Assembly (NCBI GenBank): GCA_001599915.1
Contig: BCIG01000016.1
Coordinates: forward strand, 372,001 to 436,000
Source: Symbiotaphrina buchneri
Taxonomy: Eukaryota > Ascomycota > Symbiotaphrinales > Symbiotaphrinaceae
Reading direction: 5' to 3'
Length of the DNA stretch: 64,000 nucleotides
Shown piece after piece: positions 47,841 to 59,583 of the stretch. Made by a program: the position numbers and the translations under genes. The notes under the pieces were generated by a model. The model worked only from the letters and a program-made list of their open reading frames with translations, was not told the origin of the DNA and made no database searches. Positions within the stretch are counted from its first letter, which is position 1. Each line of letters starts with the position of its first letter.

Positions 47841-49309
47841 TTATGCGGACCCAGCCTCCTCCTTTTCCATATCTTGTATGTACTTTTCCCATGTCTCAAT
47901 GGTGTTTTTGTAGAAGTTGATATGCGCGTCTGCTAGACCGCCAAGGGTGTCTCGGAATTCCGCTGCCTTGATCCTCTCGAAGTCGGCCACTTCCCGAACC
48001 ACCTCTTCATCAAAAGCTTCACTCGTCTTCTTAGCTTCCTCCACCTCCCTCGTCAGTCTCTCAATTTGAAGCTCCAACTTCCTCACCCTCTCTCTGCGCG
48101 CTTGCTCATGGTCGACCCCGCGCACATCTTCGATCTTGCTGCGCAGAAAGCCTCCGGGGCCGCCGAGTCCGGAGGAGCCGTGGGACGATGCCAAGATGTC
48201 TCTGTCGGTCGCAGCTTTATTTAGATAATCCGTCAGTGCCTCAAAATCCAATTGCTTTTGCTCTCGGGCCTTGAGAAGACCCTTGAGCGCCACAATGTAG
48301 GCTTCCATATCCCGTAATGAACCAAGATAGTCCTGATCCGTGTGATCTTTGAGCCCTTTCCAACCTCCCGACGTCTCTTCTACACCCGCAGCGAACGCCT
48401 GGATTGGACCTTCCACACCAGGCTCGAGGTTGACCAGCTTCTGAAACTGCGCGGCCAAATCCGCGTAATCAGATTCGAGGTCTCCTTGACGTCGCGTAAC
48501 TCGGGCGACAATCTTCTCGACATGGCCGAGGTCTTCGTCCAGCTTATCCGCTCTCTCCCGGACCTCAATAAAACGCTTGTCGGGTTTGTGGACCTTGCTA
48601 AACGCGTTCAAGAAGCTATCTGTCAAGTTGTCGAACACCCCTCCAGACCCTTGCTCGCCGATCGAACCTCTTGCCGGTCTTTGCCGCATGTGCGCATTCC
48701 AGTCAGTACTCTCCAAGAAGATCATGAGCAACGCGCTACGCCGTAGGACAGGATGAAGGGTCACGCGCTTCAAGAAGCGATTAAGAGAATGAGCCCGTCT
48801 GGAGGTGAAGTCTGGGCCAAACCGGTCTCCCCGCACATACTCCATTTTGTGCTTATCAGGTAAGGGCGGAACCGCACAGAAAGGGTACTCTCGAGACAAG
48901 TTCTTGTAGAGGAACACAAAGTCGGTGAATCGTCGCCGTACACTGAAATCGGGCTTCTGGAAAGACGGGAAATCGGTCTTGAGGTTCGTTAGCTGGCTGC
49001 GCTCGAGGCGGGGCTTCGACGCTTCAATCGCGCAACACCTACATGGGTCGTCACCAGGTAGGAAATGTAAGCATCCTTCGTCCCGTCGTTTTCCTTTTGA
49101 GGCGAATCTACTGTACACTCCAACCGACCTTCTCTGACCCCAGCCAGATCCACAGCATCGGCGTTGCGACCCGCCTGCGGGCTCGCAGGCAGTCTTTGCT
49201 TACTGGGTTGGGCAGAGCTATCTTCCCCAACATCTGGTGTTGTAGGCTGTGTCGAGGAGCCTTCCTGATCATCTCTCCAGGAGACACTGTCGAACTCGTC
49301 GTGCTCCAT
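47841..49309 (-). CDS. SNX4: Sorting nexin Snx4/Atg24 (PX-BAR)
   Basis: Binds PI3P and forms tubules on endosomes for retrieval to the Golgi and for selective autophagy. Two exons, 49309-49043 and 48977-47841, 65-nt intron; 467 residues. The PX domain includes FPSFQKPDFSVRRRFTDFVF (RRRF is the lipid-binding basic patch) and PPLPDKHKMEYVRGDRF; the splice lies inside it, joining VTTH to TDFPSF in phase 0. A BAR domain of long helices fills residues about 230-467 with coiled-coil heptads (ERVRKLELQIERLTREVEEA). N-terminal 60 residues are acidic and disordered. ATG at 49309 preferred over an upstream GTG. Confidence 0.94.
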
Positions 49310-49964
49310 TACTCCGACTGATGCCGCCAGCTGGTGCTTCCAAGCTAACACAATTCCTGGACGGACTGAACAGACGGACAGACCAGAACCTCAGAAGGGG
49401 TTGTTGCGGAAGCAAGGGGCTGAAGTTGATTGGCAATGGCAGTGGTTCAGTCATTCGACGGTGGCAGCAAACCACTAGATTCCCTTGTGCAGGTGGATGT
49501 CGCTGAAGTTGAGCGATTGCACTGCGGAGAGCTGGACGTGTTAGAGGAGGTAAGGTAAGGTGAGGTAAGGCGCGGCAAGTACCTTAGCGTACGGATGTAC
49601 CTTGCTCCTCGGTACGGTATCAGGTGTTGATTACGATACTGTATGTTCTTGTAAGGTACTCGGCACATACGCTGAGCACCAACGGAAGACGGAGGTTCCC
49701 TCTCCGGCGCTTGGTGTAGCGCTTGGTCTCAGGGATCCGAGGACCTCCGTAGCTGTGGACCGGACCGGTATCAACATCTCTAGTCATCCTTTCTATACAT
49801 CTCATCTACTTAGGTATCTTACGGAGACGCTTCGAGTGATCTATGGACGACATTTATCCGCAACAGTCCAGATGAAAGCAAACACCCCGCCGCCCAGAAA
49901 GCGCCTTGTAACGCCTCTAATCGCTTACCCTCACCCGTGTTAAGGGAATGAGACCGATTGAAAC
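49310..49964. other. Intergenic, SNX4 promoter and TVP38 3' flank
   Basis: 655 bp; a GTAAGGTAAGG/GTACCTTAG motif cluster is at about 49549-49590. No gene seen. Confidence 0.45.
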
Positions 49965-51297
49965 CTATCTTGGCAGGGTTTTACCACTCAAGTGTCCCTG
50001 TTGCTCTTCGTTGCCATCTCCGTCAGTGAAGACATCATTCTCATCTTCTGCCGTGTCATCGTGATATGCCTCTGGATAGGGTTCATTCTCGACGAGACTG
50101 ATGTCGTCCTCATCCCTCATTAATGTAGCCGCTGCAGCTTCTACGTCGGGATCATCCGAGAAGGCCTCAGGTCCTTCACCTTCTGCAGCCACTGTCCGAG
50201 CCAAAGCGCGCTCTTCTGCCTCCAGCTGTCGAGCCCGTGCCATTGTCCTAAGATATCACAATTAGTAAAGATCCTGCTTCGCGTGCTAGAGCTTGGCTCA
50301 AAGTGATACCTTTTGAATATAAAGTAGCCGGTCAAGATCCCGACTAGGGCACCACCCGCAATGCTAGCATAGTTGATCGCCCTCGTTCGAGTGTCCATCT
50401 TCTTGCCCCCTTCCGCTAGATTCTCCAACCGACTCCCTATGAACACATGGATCATGAGCTTGGGAGACGTTATGGCTGTGGCTAGTGCAAAAGCCAACGG
50501 GTGGACCGTTTGGAATGTGGACATGGCGCCATTCGAGATCGAGTAGGGTAGAGGGCATAGTCGAATCATGCAAAGGAGCTTCAAGCCGTCGTGCTTGAGC
50601 GTCAAGGCCAAGGCGGCAAATCTCTTGTCATTCTCCACGAGGCGATGGACAAATCGAGAGAGTAGTGTGCGAGAAGCTATGAATGAACATAGCGAGCCTA
50701 TGACGGTAGCGGATGCCGCAATAAACCACCTGAGCGTCCATCAGCATCTGCAATCCCGTGAACCTGGTGGTTCAACGTCCATTGCCTCATATTGTGAGGC
50801 AGTGTCGAAGAGGATACTCACCCATTAGGAAATCCGTAGACGAAGCCAGCAATAGTCACGCATGTTGAATACCCGATGATGGGCGGAAAAGCCGTTACAA
50901 AAGTCAATGCCCATATTATAAGCCAGCCAGCCCGGATCTTTCTCCATCCTTCAGCAACAGGAAGAAGCCAGCCAAATATTCTTTCGTTGAAGACGAGGAA
51001 CAAGATTCCCAAAGTTGCAAAGGCACAAATCGCGAAACCTGCCGCTATCCTCTGCGGCCATGACATGCTTTTGACCGTCTGTGTCATATGCTGTTGGATC
51101 CTAACTGCATTGTGCAAGATCTGTGCCTTCAGGCTTCGCTTGCTAGTTATTGAAGGGGAATGGCTACGACGCCTAAAGGAGCTCGAGCGACCGCCGTCCC
51201 ATGACGGACGGATAGGCTCATAGGCCGACGGGGATGACGGTGCCACTTCTTCCTGACCCGCTAGAGCGCGAGCCGTTGCATTATATTCAGATGACAT
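49965..51297 (-). CDS. TVP38: Tvp38, Golgi membrane protein (VTT/DedA family)
   Basis: Integral protein of late Golgi vesicles, related to TMEM64 and DedA; exact role unknown. Three exons, 51297-50822, 50729-50310, 50247-49965 (introns 92 and 62 nt); 392 residues. N-terminal 75 residues are Ser/Arg-rich and cytosolic. Membrane segments: [40 protein letters not shown], the VTT core [20 protein letters not shown] (joined across intron 1), and [40 protein letters not shown] is the VTT signature with the conserved Arg and Pro. The tail is acidic and disordered. Confidence 0.93.
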
Positions 51298-52270
51298 GTG
51301 TGACAGAACTCGTATCCAGGGCGGATATTATCCAAGAAGAGCTGAGAATGAGTAGAAAGCCCCGAACGGCTTTACTATTTCAAGACTGTGAACAACCTTC
51401 GATAGATCACCGTCAAATACACGACCCGTGCTAGTCTGGTGTCAATTCATGCGCTATAACAACCAGGTGTCCCTATAGCAGTTGGCAGTGCCGTTACGGC
51501 AGCTTTCGGGAACGATGTTATTCTCCTGGAGCGCTGGGTCTGGATCAGGTGAAGAGCGAGAGGCCGCTATTGAACCATGAACAGAGTACTGGATAAGTAC
51601 TGGATATCCTTGCATTCATGGAGAATGAGCTCAGTAATGCAACGTAGACGCTTCGGCACAAGGGTTTGGGAACAAGGAGTAAGAAATGAAGGACCTCTGC
51701 GCGAGTAAGGTAGGGATAGTCATATTATGGTTGTAAGCAGGGTGAGGCGCAGTGGTGTACGGTGTATGGCGGCAGTAGGTATGTCAGGGCAGCAGCAGCT
51801 GATTAACCAACTAGAGCCTGAGTTAGCAGCACAAGGATGCCAAGGTCTGAACCGGAAGGGGGTTCGACGGGACGAGGGGGATTCCGTCCCCGCCCTGGCC
51901 TATCGCCAGATTATGGTTAGTGCGGACTCCTTCACGCGAGTTCAAGCCATGATCGAGTGACGAACTCCCGATTGCGCCCAATCCCCAGCTGCTCCAGGTG
52001 ACCCAAGCGCGCATACTCACTTTTCACCACGGATACCCTGGATGGGCGCTTGGTGTGATCTAAAGGGATGACAACCCTTAATTCACCTGTCCGCTAGTTT
52101 GACAAACTCCCATCTAGGTACTTCACCCATCTCCTAGATAGCGACCGTCTCACCCACGCTAGCCCCAGCTCTCAGCCTCGAGCTCGATCGATACCTGCCA
52201 CAGATAACGGATGTTCCCCGACAGGAGGCCTTGATGCCCTTCCCGCGGACCAAGGAGCCTCCATACAAAC
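51298..52270. promoter_or_regulatory. Divergent promoter of TVP38 and the CUE-CCCH-Smr gene
   Basis: 973 bp between divergent ATGs with no gene or repeat supported. The plus-strand frame 51727-51960 has no domain. Confidence 0.45.
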
Positions 52271-54711
52271 ATGGTGTCTGATTCTACTTACGAGCTCTGT
52301 CTGCCGGTGCTTCAAGACTCGGCGTTAGAGGAGGAAGATAAGACGGAGAAGCTCGAGGAGCTTCTGGGCAAAGAGACGTCTCTCACCGGGCCATCATTGG
52401 AGAATGCTGTCTTGGACGTGCTATGGCGCTTTCGTGAGTCGGTCGACTCCAAGCCTTCCACTCCACCGGTGCGTCACACGGTTGTTCGTCGCCCGTCGCC
52501 CGCTTCCTGGCAATTCCCACGCGCTTCCACACCCCTTGGATCTTCCCCCGGCACCGGTGTCAGTCCAGCACCGCCGCCAGGGTTCGGAATTGCTCCTCCC
52601 GCGTTCACCAGGGCAAGATCCTCACAGGCCTCTCCTTTTACGTCCCCGCGCCCTTCGCCGCGACTCGCCTTCTCCAATCTTCACATCCCGCATAGCCCAA
52701 GCTTAAATGCCTATGAATTTACCGACTCTAGCCCGGCGCCGGACATATACGGGGATTATGGCAGCGATAACGTCGATTGGCTGGTGAATGATGATGCCGC
52801 AAGCACTACCTCTTCGACAGGGGGGGTATCAAGTCCAGATGGGACGCTTGGAGCTGGAACGCTCGCATATATGCAACCACAACAATCTGATATGAGTCCA
52901 TATGATATGCTACGGTCTGTTTTAGGTGACGGAAAGACAGATGAAGAGATTGAGAAAGCTCTGGAGATGAACGGCTATGACTTGAGCGCCACGATTGCTA
53001 CTCTGATGGAAGGATCTACTAGCTCGCACTTACCTGGAACTACAACCGGACAAGACGGTACAGTACTTGTAGGGAAAGCAATGAATACTGCTGTAAGGTC
53101 TATTACTCCTTCCAATCAGAATCGGAGTGGCGTGGTCTGCAGATTCTGGCTGTCAACGGGCCAGTGTCTCAGGGCAGACTGCCGGTTCAGCCATGACTTG
53201 AGTAATCACATCTGCAAGTAAGTTGGACAACAGCTCAAAAGCAATCTCTCGGCTGACCTGAAAGGTATTGGATGATGGGAAATTGCCTTGCTGGAGATAC
53301 TTGTATCTTCTCGCATGATCCTTCCGGCTTCATGAACAGATTGACGCTCGATGACAATGGCAACTCAAATTCCGCACAAAACGAGCATGCAGACTTTCAA
53401 CTGCAGGATTATAATGCCTTCCCTTCATTACAAGCCAATTCGACTGAGAACTGGGTGGCAGACTACCAGCAGGCGGCATCGGCGGGCTTCTGGAATCCTT
53501 ACAACCAGGGAGGGCTCGTGGCTCCGCCACCAGGATTTGATGCCTACTCTGGTCCAGCCAATCTATCGCGGCAGTCGGGGTCACGGGCTAGCAGTCGGCA
53601 GCACTCCCGCCCATCCACACCTTCTATCCCAGCAGTGGATGACAATGAGGCTTTCCCCTCTCTTGGCTCGGCGACTATGAAGATTGGCAAGAAACATCAC
53701 GGAAAACGTGGTGGTCATGGCCATGGTCACAAAGAAATCAAAGAAATCAAAGAGTTTGTACCGAGTTCTCTCGCTGACGTCGTTCGCAATTCACCTTCTC
53801 CGAGTCCTGGCCAGAACCGCAAGAATGTCAAACCGACAAAGGCGGGATTCAATAGCCGGGAAAACAGCACCGCTGCTCGGGCAATCCCGCCGCCGCACCA
53901 TGTCCCGTGGTTGGAGACAGGTGAAAACACAAACAAGGCTTATCTCAAGGCCCGTCAGGAAGCCATCAAACATGGCAGCCTTCGGAATAAATTTTTGCAG
54001 AGGTATGACCCCTCGGAAAACACTGCGGCGTCGATGCAGAAGGCATTGGGAAGTAAATTAGGCAAGCTAACATGTCGTGTCATCAGCGCTGCGCAAGCTT
54101 GGAACCGAAATGATGCTCGGGCGGCGAAGGCATTGAGTCTGCGCGGCCAGAGCGAGAATGAATTGATGCGGAAAGCTCACAGAGAAGCGGCGCGACAACT
54201 GTACGAGGAGCGGAACAAGAACGCATCGGCTGATGGTGAGCTCTACGTCGACTTGCATGGTGAGCTCCACACCCTCTACTCCTTTAACCATTGCCCACTT
54301 CGTCCGAGCTCGGTCATTGAACTTCTTTCAGGTCTGCACCCGGACGAAGCGGTCGAATATCTAGAGCGAGTGCTTTTGGAACAGCAGTCTTCCACCAAGC
54401 CGGTCTATGCAATCACTGGCACAGGCCACCACTCGAAGAACGGCAAAGACAAGGTGGGCAAAGCTATTCGCGCTTTCTTGAACGAGTGGCGCTACGCGTA
54501 CCGAGAATTTTCAGTCCCTGGTGACAGGAACAACGTAGGGGGGATTCTCGGGATTGTTCCCCAGAGTTACGACAGGAATGCTTCAGCTATCAGCGGCAAT
54601 GAGGTCGCCAGTGTAGGGGAAGGGGGAAGAGAAGGAAGTACGGAATCGGCTTTCGCCTTGAAGATCAAGGTCGCGAAGGAGCCTCCGAAGGGCCCAGGAA
54701 AGAAGTCATGA
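52271..54711 (+). CDS. CUE-like / CCCH zinc finger / Smr protein (Cue2-N4BP2 type)
   Basis: Three exons, 52271-53217, 53265-54259, 54332-54711; 773 residues. Order: Pro/Ser-rich start; a CUE-like helix bundle at about 215-250 (YDMLRSVLGDGKTDEEIEKA, ending SATIATLME); two CCCH fingers (CRFWLSTGQCLRADCRFSH and the one completed across intron 1, CKYWMMGNCLAGDTCIFSH); Gly/Asn/Ser-rich linker; a DUF1771 helix (LMRKAHREAARQLYEERNKN); and a C-terminal Smr nuclease domain with YVDLHGLHPDEAVEYLE and YAITGTGHHSKNG. Yeast Cue2, with CUE, DUF1771 and Smr, cuts mRNA at stalled ribosomes (no-go decay), so a similar role is likely by homology. The 72-nt intron 2 breaks the Smr DLHG motif, is in frame and has no stop. 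Confidence 0.88.
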
Positions 54712-54924
54712 TAACAACTCCGGATAAAAAGCAAAAACATTCAAAAGTCACCGATATCTATTGTGCACTTGTATGTGAACGTTCCACCTTGATCATTCAT
54801 GCGATCATAAGCGTGAAGTATAGTACGGCCACGAGGCCTCAGGGTGCTTTCTATTTTGTGTAGATCATAAAGGATCAATTCTCGGGAGGCTCACCCCGCT
54901 ATCCGCGGAGCCAGCAGTCAAGAT
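54712..54924. terminator. Convergent 3' ends (CUE-Smr gene and VPS53)
   Basis: 213 bp between convergent stops; AATAAAAG-like A-rich bases (GGATAAAAAGCAAAAAC at 54722) may direct polyadenylation on the plus strand. Confidence 0.3.
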
Positions 54925-57736
54925 TCATCGGGTACCGTCTTCGGAGCTTTTGCTACCACCAAACCTGCCGCCAAAGCTGCCTATATCCCTCCTGAAGAAT
55001 TTTCCGATGTTACGTAGGTTCTCGTTGATGTGGGCGCCAGTATTTGTCTCGTGTGTAGGAGAGCCGGCCCCAGCGGGCCCGCTGGAAGGTGTGGTTGCTG
55101 GGGTCCCAGGGCGATCCACTCCATCCCTCGCTGCCGACATGATAACAGACCCGAACATGGAAGCCTCGAAGCGGTTTGGCAGTGATGCCGTGGACCCCGA
55201 AGGGCCACTACTAAGGGACGAAAGCCCCGTTCCCATATGCGACGACTGTATCTGTAAGGACGTCAAGAAGGGGGAGTTGGCGACCAGTTTTTCATGAGAG
55301 GCACGGTGGGCCTGAAAGATTTCCACCAAATGAGGTTGATCTTGCTTTCTTACGCCCTTCAAGTCCAAGATCTTGCGGAAGTTAGTATCGGACGAGTCGC
55401 CGATCTGGATCAGGTAGGCTTGCACAAGGCCTTCGGGAGGCCTCGTCCGAACTTGCAAGGTCTTAAGCAACAGATCGATTTTGTGCATGCTTTGGTTGAC
55501 CCGTTTGACATATCTGGTTCATGTCAGTGAAGTCGATGACCTTTACACGAAGGATGACCTACAACGCTGGGGCACTGCCGCCACTTTTAGGCGCCATTAA
55601 CTCTTCCAGCCCCTTCTTCAGCATGTAGGAGTCCAGTAGCATCTGCAATCGTCAGTTGGAAAGTCTTTTCGCCAAGTTCCAAGACTAACCTGTTCTGCAC
55701 CGATTTCGGAAATGGGTCTACATTGCACGATGTTGGCAATGAAGGCGGCTGATAGCGATTCGACAAGGTTGTCGCAGAAAGCACGGGCATATTGCTGCTT
55801 TTGGAGCAAGTGCAAGAGATCGCTGGATTTCGCTTTGATCTGCCTCAGCAATTCGCTAACGTACGAGCTCTGGTCCCCAACGGTGTCAAGTCTGCCCCAT
55901 GGTATGTTTCGCATTTCTCTCCAGCTTGCCTCACAGCTGAGTTCGACTTTGTGTACTAAGGCCCTCACGGCAGCACTTGCAATACCCATGAAAGCATCCG
56001 CCTGGCTTTGGAGATCAATTTGCGATTTGAGCTCTTCATCAACCTTGTTCTTGACCCTCTCTTCAAGCTGCACACTAGTAGTGTGGCAATAATCCGCGGT
56101 ATTCAGTATCAGAACAATCTCTTCGACTGACAAGTCCGTAGAACCAGCTCTGTTGCCGATATGATGGAGTAGGACTTGCTGTGCATACTCATCCAAATAT
56201 TTGGCAAATATATTGGACAGTTCCACCAGCCTCGACCCTGTCGATAATTTTGCGCATTGGGCAAACGTGAACTTGTAGAAATTGAAGAGCTCCGTAGACG
56301 ATGCTATGACAAGTTGACTTGAGATCTCTTCGTCCGCCGGCTTTAGTGGCTGCTGCCGGTATTTGGGTATCATGGTAGACAGTTGCCTGCTTTGATCAGT
56401 GGATTGTAGTGTCAAAGGTGTGGAGACATACTGGTCTTGAGCTTCGATCCAAAGGCTTAGATAGGGTTCGAATGCTTCTGAGATAGCCCGCCCAAATATC
56501 GGTGCTCGCTCATCACGCGAACTCAAGGTATCCAAGGAATCGCGTGTCTAGAGCGTCAGCATGAGCACCAGAGACCACTTCGTAGAGGCTACACTAACTC
56601 CAGATGCGAACTTTCGTTCAAGGCTATGCTCAAAATTCATGGTTTCTTGAAGACAAGATAACAGCAAATTGACATCCAAGGTCTGGCCATCGCCTCGGCG
56701 CGTGGAGCGTTGCAGAATGTTCTTGAAATCATCTCTCGTGCCCTTGCAGAACGAATTGGCAAGTGATTCATTAACTTTCCAGTTCGGTGGGAAGAGCATG
56801 ACATGCTCTTCATCATAGGTCTTCATCATCCGTTTGAACCAGGCGAAACGCCGTGAGATATTATCCAGCGAACCTGCCTGTAAAAGATCAACCTTGAGCA
56901 TATCAATGGCTGGAAGGATGATCATACCTCATCATTGCCGCGGAACACCTGCCGATACTCCCGTAACTGCGTGTTGCAATACCAGGTTATCAACCGTGAC
57001 CTAGCACTGTCTCCAAGCGCGTCGATAACGAGACAAGCTTCGGCGAGCATAGCCCGATGTTGAAGCACCTCGCCCTTGGCAAAAGTGAGTTCAAAATCCT
57101 CGCACACTTGTTCGAGGAGTTCCCTCTGTAGGTCTGCAACATTTCGGCTGAGAGTTGCTATTTGATCTATGGAAAGGTACGATTTGAAATGTGCCATAAG
57201 CTGCATGACAGCTTGCAGAAGCTGGGCGCATTCCCTGTACTGCCTGAGTCTTATGAGGGCGCGAAGCTGTTCATATGCGGTCGTCAACATCTGAAGGCGC
57301 TTCAACGCGGTCATTGAGAGGGTGAGATTCCGCTTTGTCCCATCCAAGCGCTTGATATCTGCAGTCATCTCCGTAATTGCCTGCTCCGTCTGTAATGCCT
57401 TGGTCCTGACGGTTTCTATCATCTCGAAAAGAGCCGAGAGCTCGATTTTGGCCGCCTCGATTTTCTCAAGGCTTTCCAAATCGGCCGCTGACTGGGCAAT
57501 AATGCGCCCTGCGATGTCCTCGTCCAAACCATCGTGATATACTTTGAGAGCTGCGCAGGCAGGATCAACGGATGAAAGCGTGGAAGGGTGCGAGAAAATG
57601 GCATTGAGGTGTTCAACTGGATCATAGTCCCCTAGATGCGTGCAGTGGTCAGCGACTAGTGGCATAGATGTCGTTATATAGCAGGATGTTATTCACCTGA
57701 ATCCAGAGGGTCAGACAGCCCGTTCATCTGGGACAT
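54925..57736 (-). CDS. VPS53: Vps53, GARP tethering complex subunit
   Basis: Tethers endosome-derived vesicles at the trans-Golgi. Seven exons: 57736-57697, 57631-56928, 56877-56599, 56547-56432, 56386-55690, 55642-55563, 55513-54925; 834 residues; introns 45-65 nt. N-terminal coiled-coil domain with DYDPVEHLNAIFSHPSTLSS and MTADIKRLDGTKRNLTLSM; middle block RRFAWFKRMMKTYDEEH; C-terminal domain with LLLKTLQVRTRPPEGLVQAY and FRKILDLKGVRKQDQPHLVE. Each junction restores a conserved word (NDEAGSLDNIS, EAQDQQLSTMIPKY, GAEQMLLDSYMLKKGLEE). The tail is Ser/Gly-rich and ends in a basic Gly/Phe stretch. Confidence 0.95.
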
Positions 57737-58258
57737 GAAAGGCTACCCTGGACCTGCAGCATCCAGCAACCGCCTTCATGCCAGACTCTAACTCGTACAA
57801 GACTGAGCTCATTGGATGGGGCCGGGCCCCCTCGTGTTGGTCATTGTTGTGGAGATGGTTGCTCCTGTCCTTAAACTTATCTTACGTTGGGGTTGGACGT
57901 GTCGGCAATCTACATGGCCCGACTCTCAATAGTGGTGGCAGGCACGCACTATCAACCAATGAGAATATACAGGGGTGGCAATTCGCATGTTACATTTCTT
58001 TCAAAGCGCCGGGTACGAATGTCGAGAGCTCGAATCACAAGCAACTCGATATGTTAGACAAGCAAGCATGCTCGGTTTGCACGTCGGAGACAAAGGCTAC
58101 AGTGCTGCTGGCCGTACAGTACAGGACATCTTGTATAGCTCCAGTCTGTGAGTGGTACTTCTGAGTTAGGTAAGGTTGGTAAGCGACCCCTATTCAGCCC
58201 CTTGATGATCGACCAAAGTTGAGACACCCATTGCTCGACGAAACTTCCGTGCATGCAT
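57737..58258. other. Intergenic, VPS53 promoter
   Basis: 522 bp; no repeat or gene supported. A 128-codon plus-strand frame has no recognisable domain. Confidence 0.45.
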
Positions 58259-59583
58259 TCAGAAGCCATGCAGAGCACTAAATCCCGTGTCAACCAGGCT
58301 ACGAGACCCTTTGGCATCGCCGGTGCCGGTCCAATAAAACAAGCCGCCCAAACCCATTTCTCGCACAAAGTTGGCTTTCATTCTTACTGTTCGTGGGTTG
58401 TCAAATGTAACGAATCCTCCATCTCCACCGACACAGAAAGCCGCCCCTAATTCCAGGTCAACTTGCTCCCCTGTGCCAGGGCGAGGTAAATGTTTATAGT
58501 CAAATGTGCCTTCCTCTCCACCATGTCCGGAGGGATGTTGTCCGATGCCATCAACACCCAAGAATGACCTGCCATATACAGGAATGCCCAAGAGGACCTT
58601 CTTCGGTTGGACGCCTTTCGACAAGACGTATCTGACGGCACTTTGACACGATTGACTGCAAGGAGCCGCGACTGGCCCAGAGGGCGAATATAGCTGAGCA
58701 TGATGACCAGAAGTTTCGGACCATGGTCCCGTAAAATCATAGCCCATCAGGTTGAGGTAGTCAATCTGGAGGGACAGATCCTCCAAATTGATATTGCGCA
58801 GCACCCATTCGCCCGCCGGCAGGGCTGAAGTGAGAACATAACGGTGAGAGGGGAGATGGTAGCGAAGAGATCGAAGCAGCAGCACCATGTTCTTCCCCTC
58901 CTCAGCATTCTTGGGGTGTTCCCAGTCCACTGTTGACTTGTGTTAGGAATAGATATGATTATGTCAGAAGTGATGTGGTACCATCGATGCCGTCCAGATC
59001 GAACTCGTCCACTAGAGTTCTCGCGCTCTGCCCGAACATATCTCTAGCTTGGGCACTAGCTGCCACGGCAGAGAAGGTTTCACTACCCATACCTCCTCCT
59101 CCTACAGATAGCAAGATCTTGAGACGTGCGTTTCGTCGCTTCAAAAGCACGATCGCCCGCAAACATCCCCTTGTACCATCAACTCCAATTTGCGTGTCGG
59201 CCCATTCGTCACTTAGCTAGTGCGGCAGTCAGCGTCTGTAATATTGAGGGAGTTAATGGTATTCGAAACAATACTCACGCGAACGGTGCCATCAATATTG
59301 ACTCTGCCAAAGGCTCACAAGGTCAGTCCTTAGAATATTAGGCAGTACGGCCGTCAAAGCAGGCTCCTCACATAGCAAAGGCATAGAAGATTGTTGAAAT
59401 GGTGCTTGGTCTGAGGACTGATGGGGATTCTCCACGATATATGCGCCAGTTTGCGTAATACACTCCGTTAGTGTACACCGATATCCCCGATTGGGGGACA
59501 CCATCCCTCGATGATCCCCCGGTTCTCGGTTGTTGTGGATGTAACCAAGGATTAGCTCGAGGAGGGCCAAACATACGGGCCAT
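58259..59583 (-). CDS. GH18 chitinase, no signal peptide
   Basis: Four exons, 59583-59372, 59303-59279 (25 nt), 59216-58982 and 58929-58259; introns 68, 62 and 52 nt; 380 residues. TIM-barrel landmarks: GVYYANWRIY (beta 1), FYAF (beta 2), LKILLSVGGGGMGSETFSA (beta 3), the catalytic FDLDGIDVDWE (acid Glu about 161, completed across intron 3), YLNLMGYDFTGPW (beta 6), KVLLGIPVYGRSF (beta 7) and LGGLFYWTGTGDA (beta 8). There is no secretion signal and no chitin-binding module, as in the ChiB-type enzymes that act during autolysis. If a further 5' exon exists it was not found; the ATG at 59583 starts MARMFG. Confidence 0.92.
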
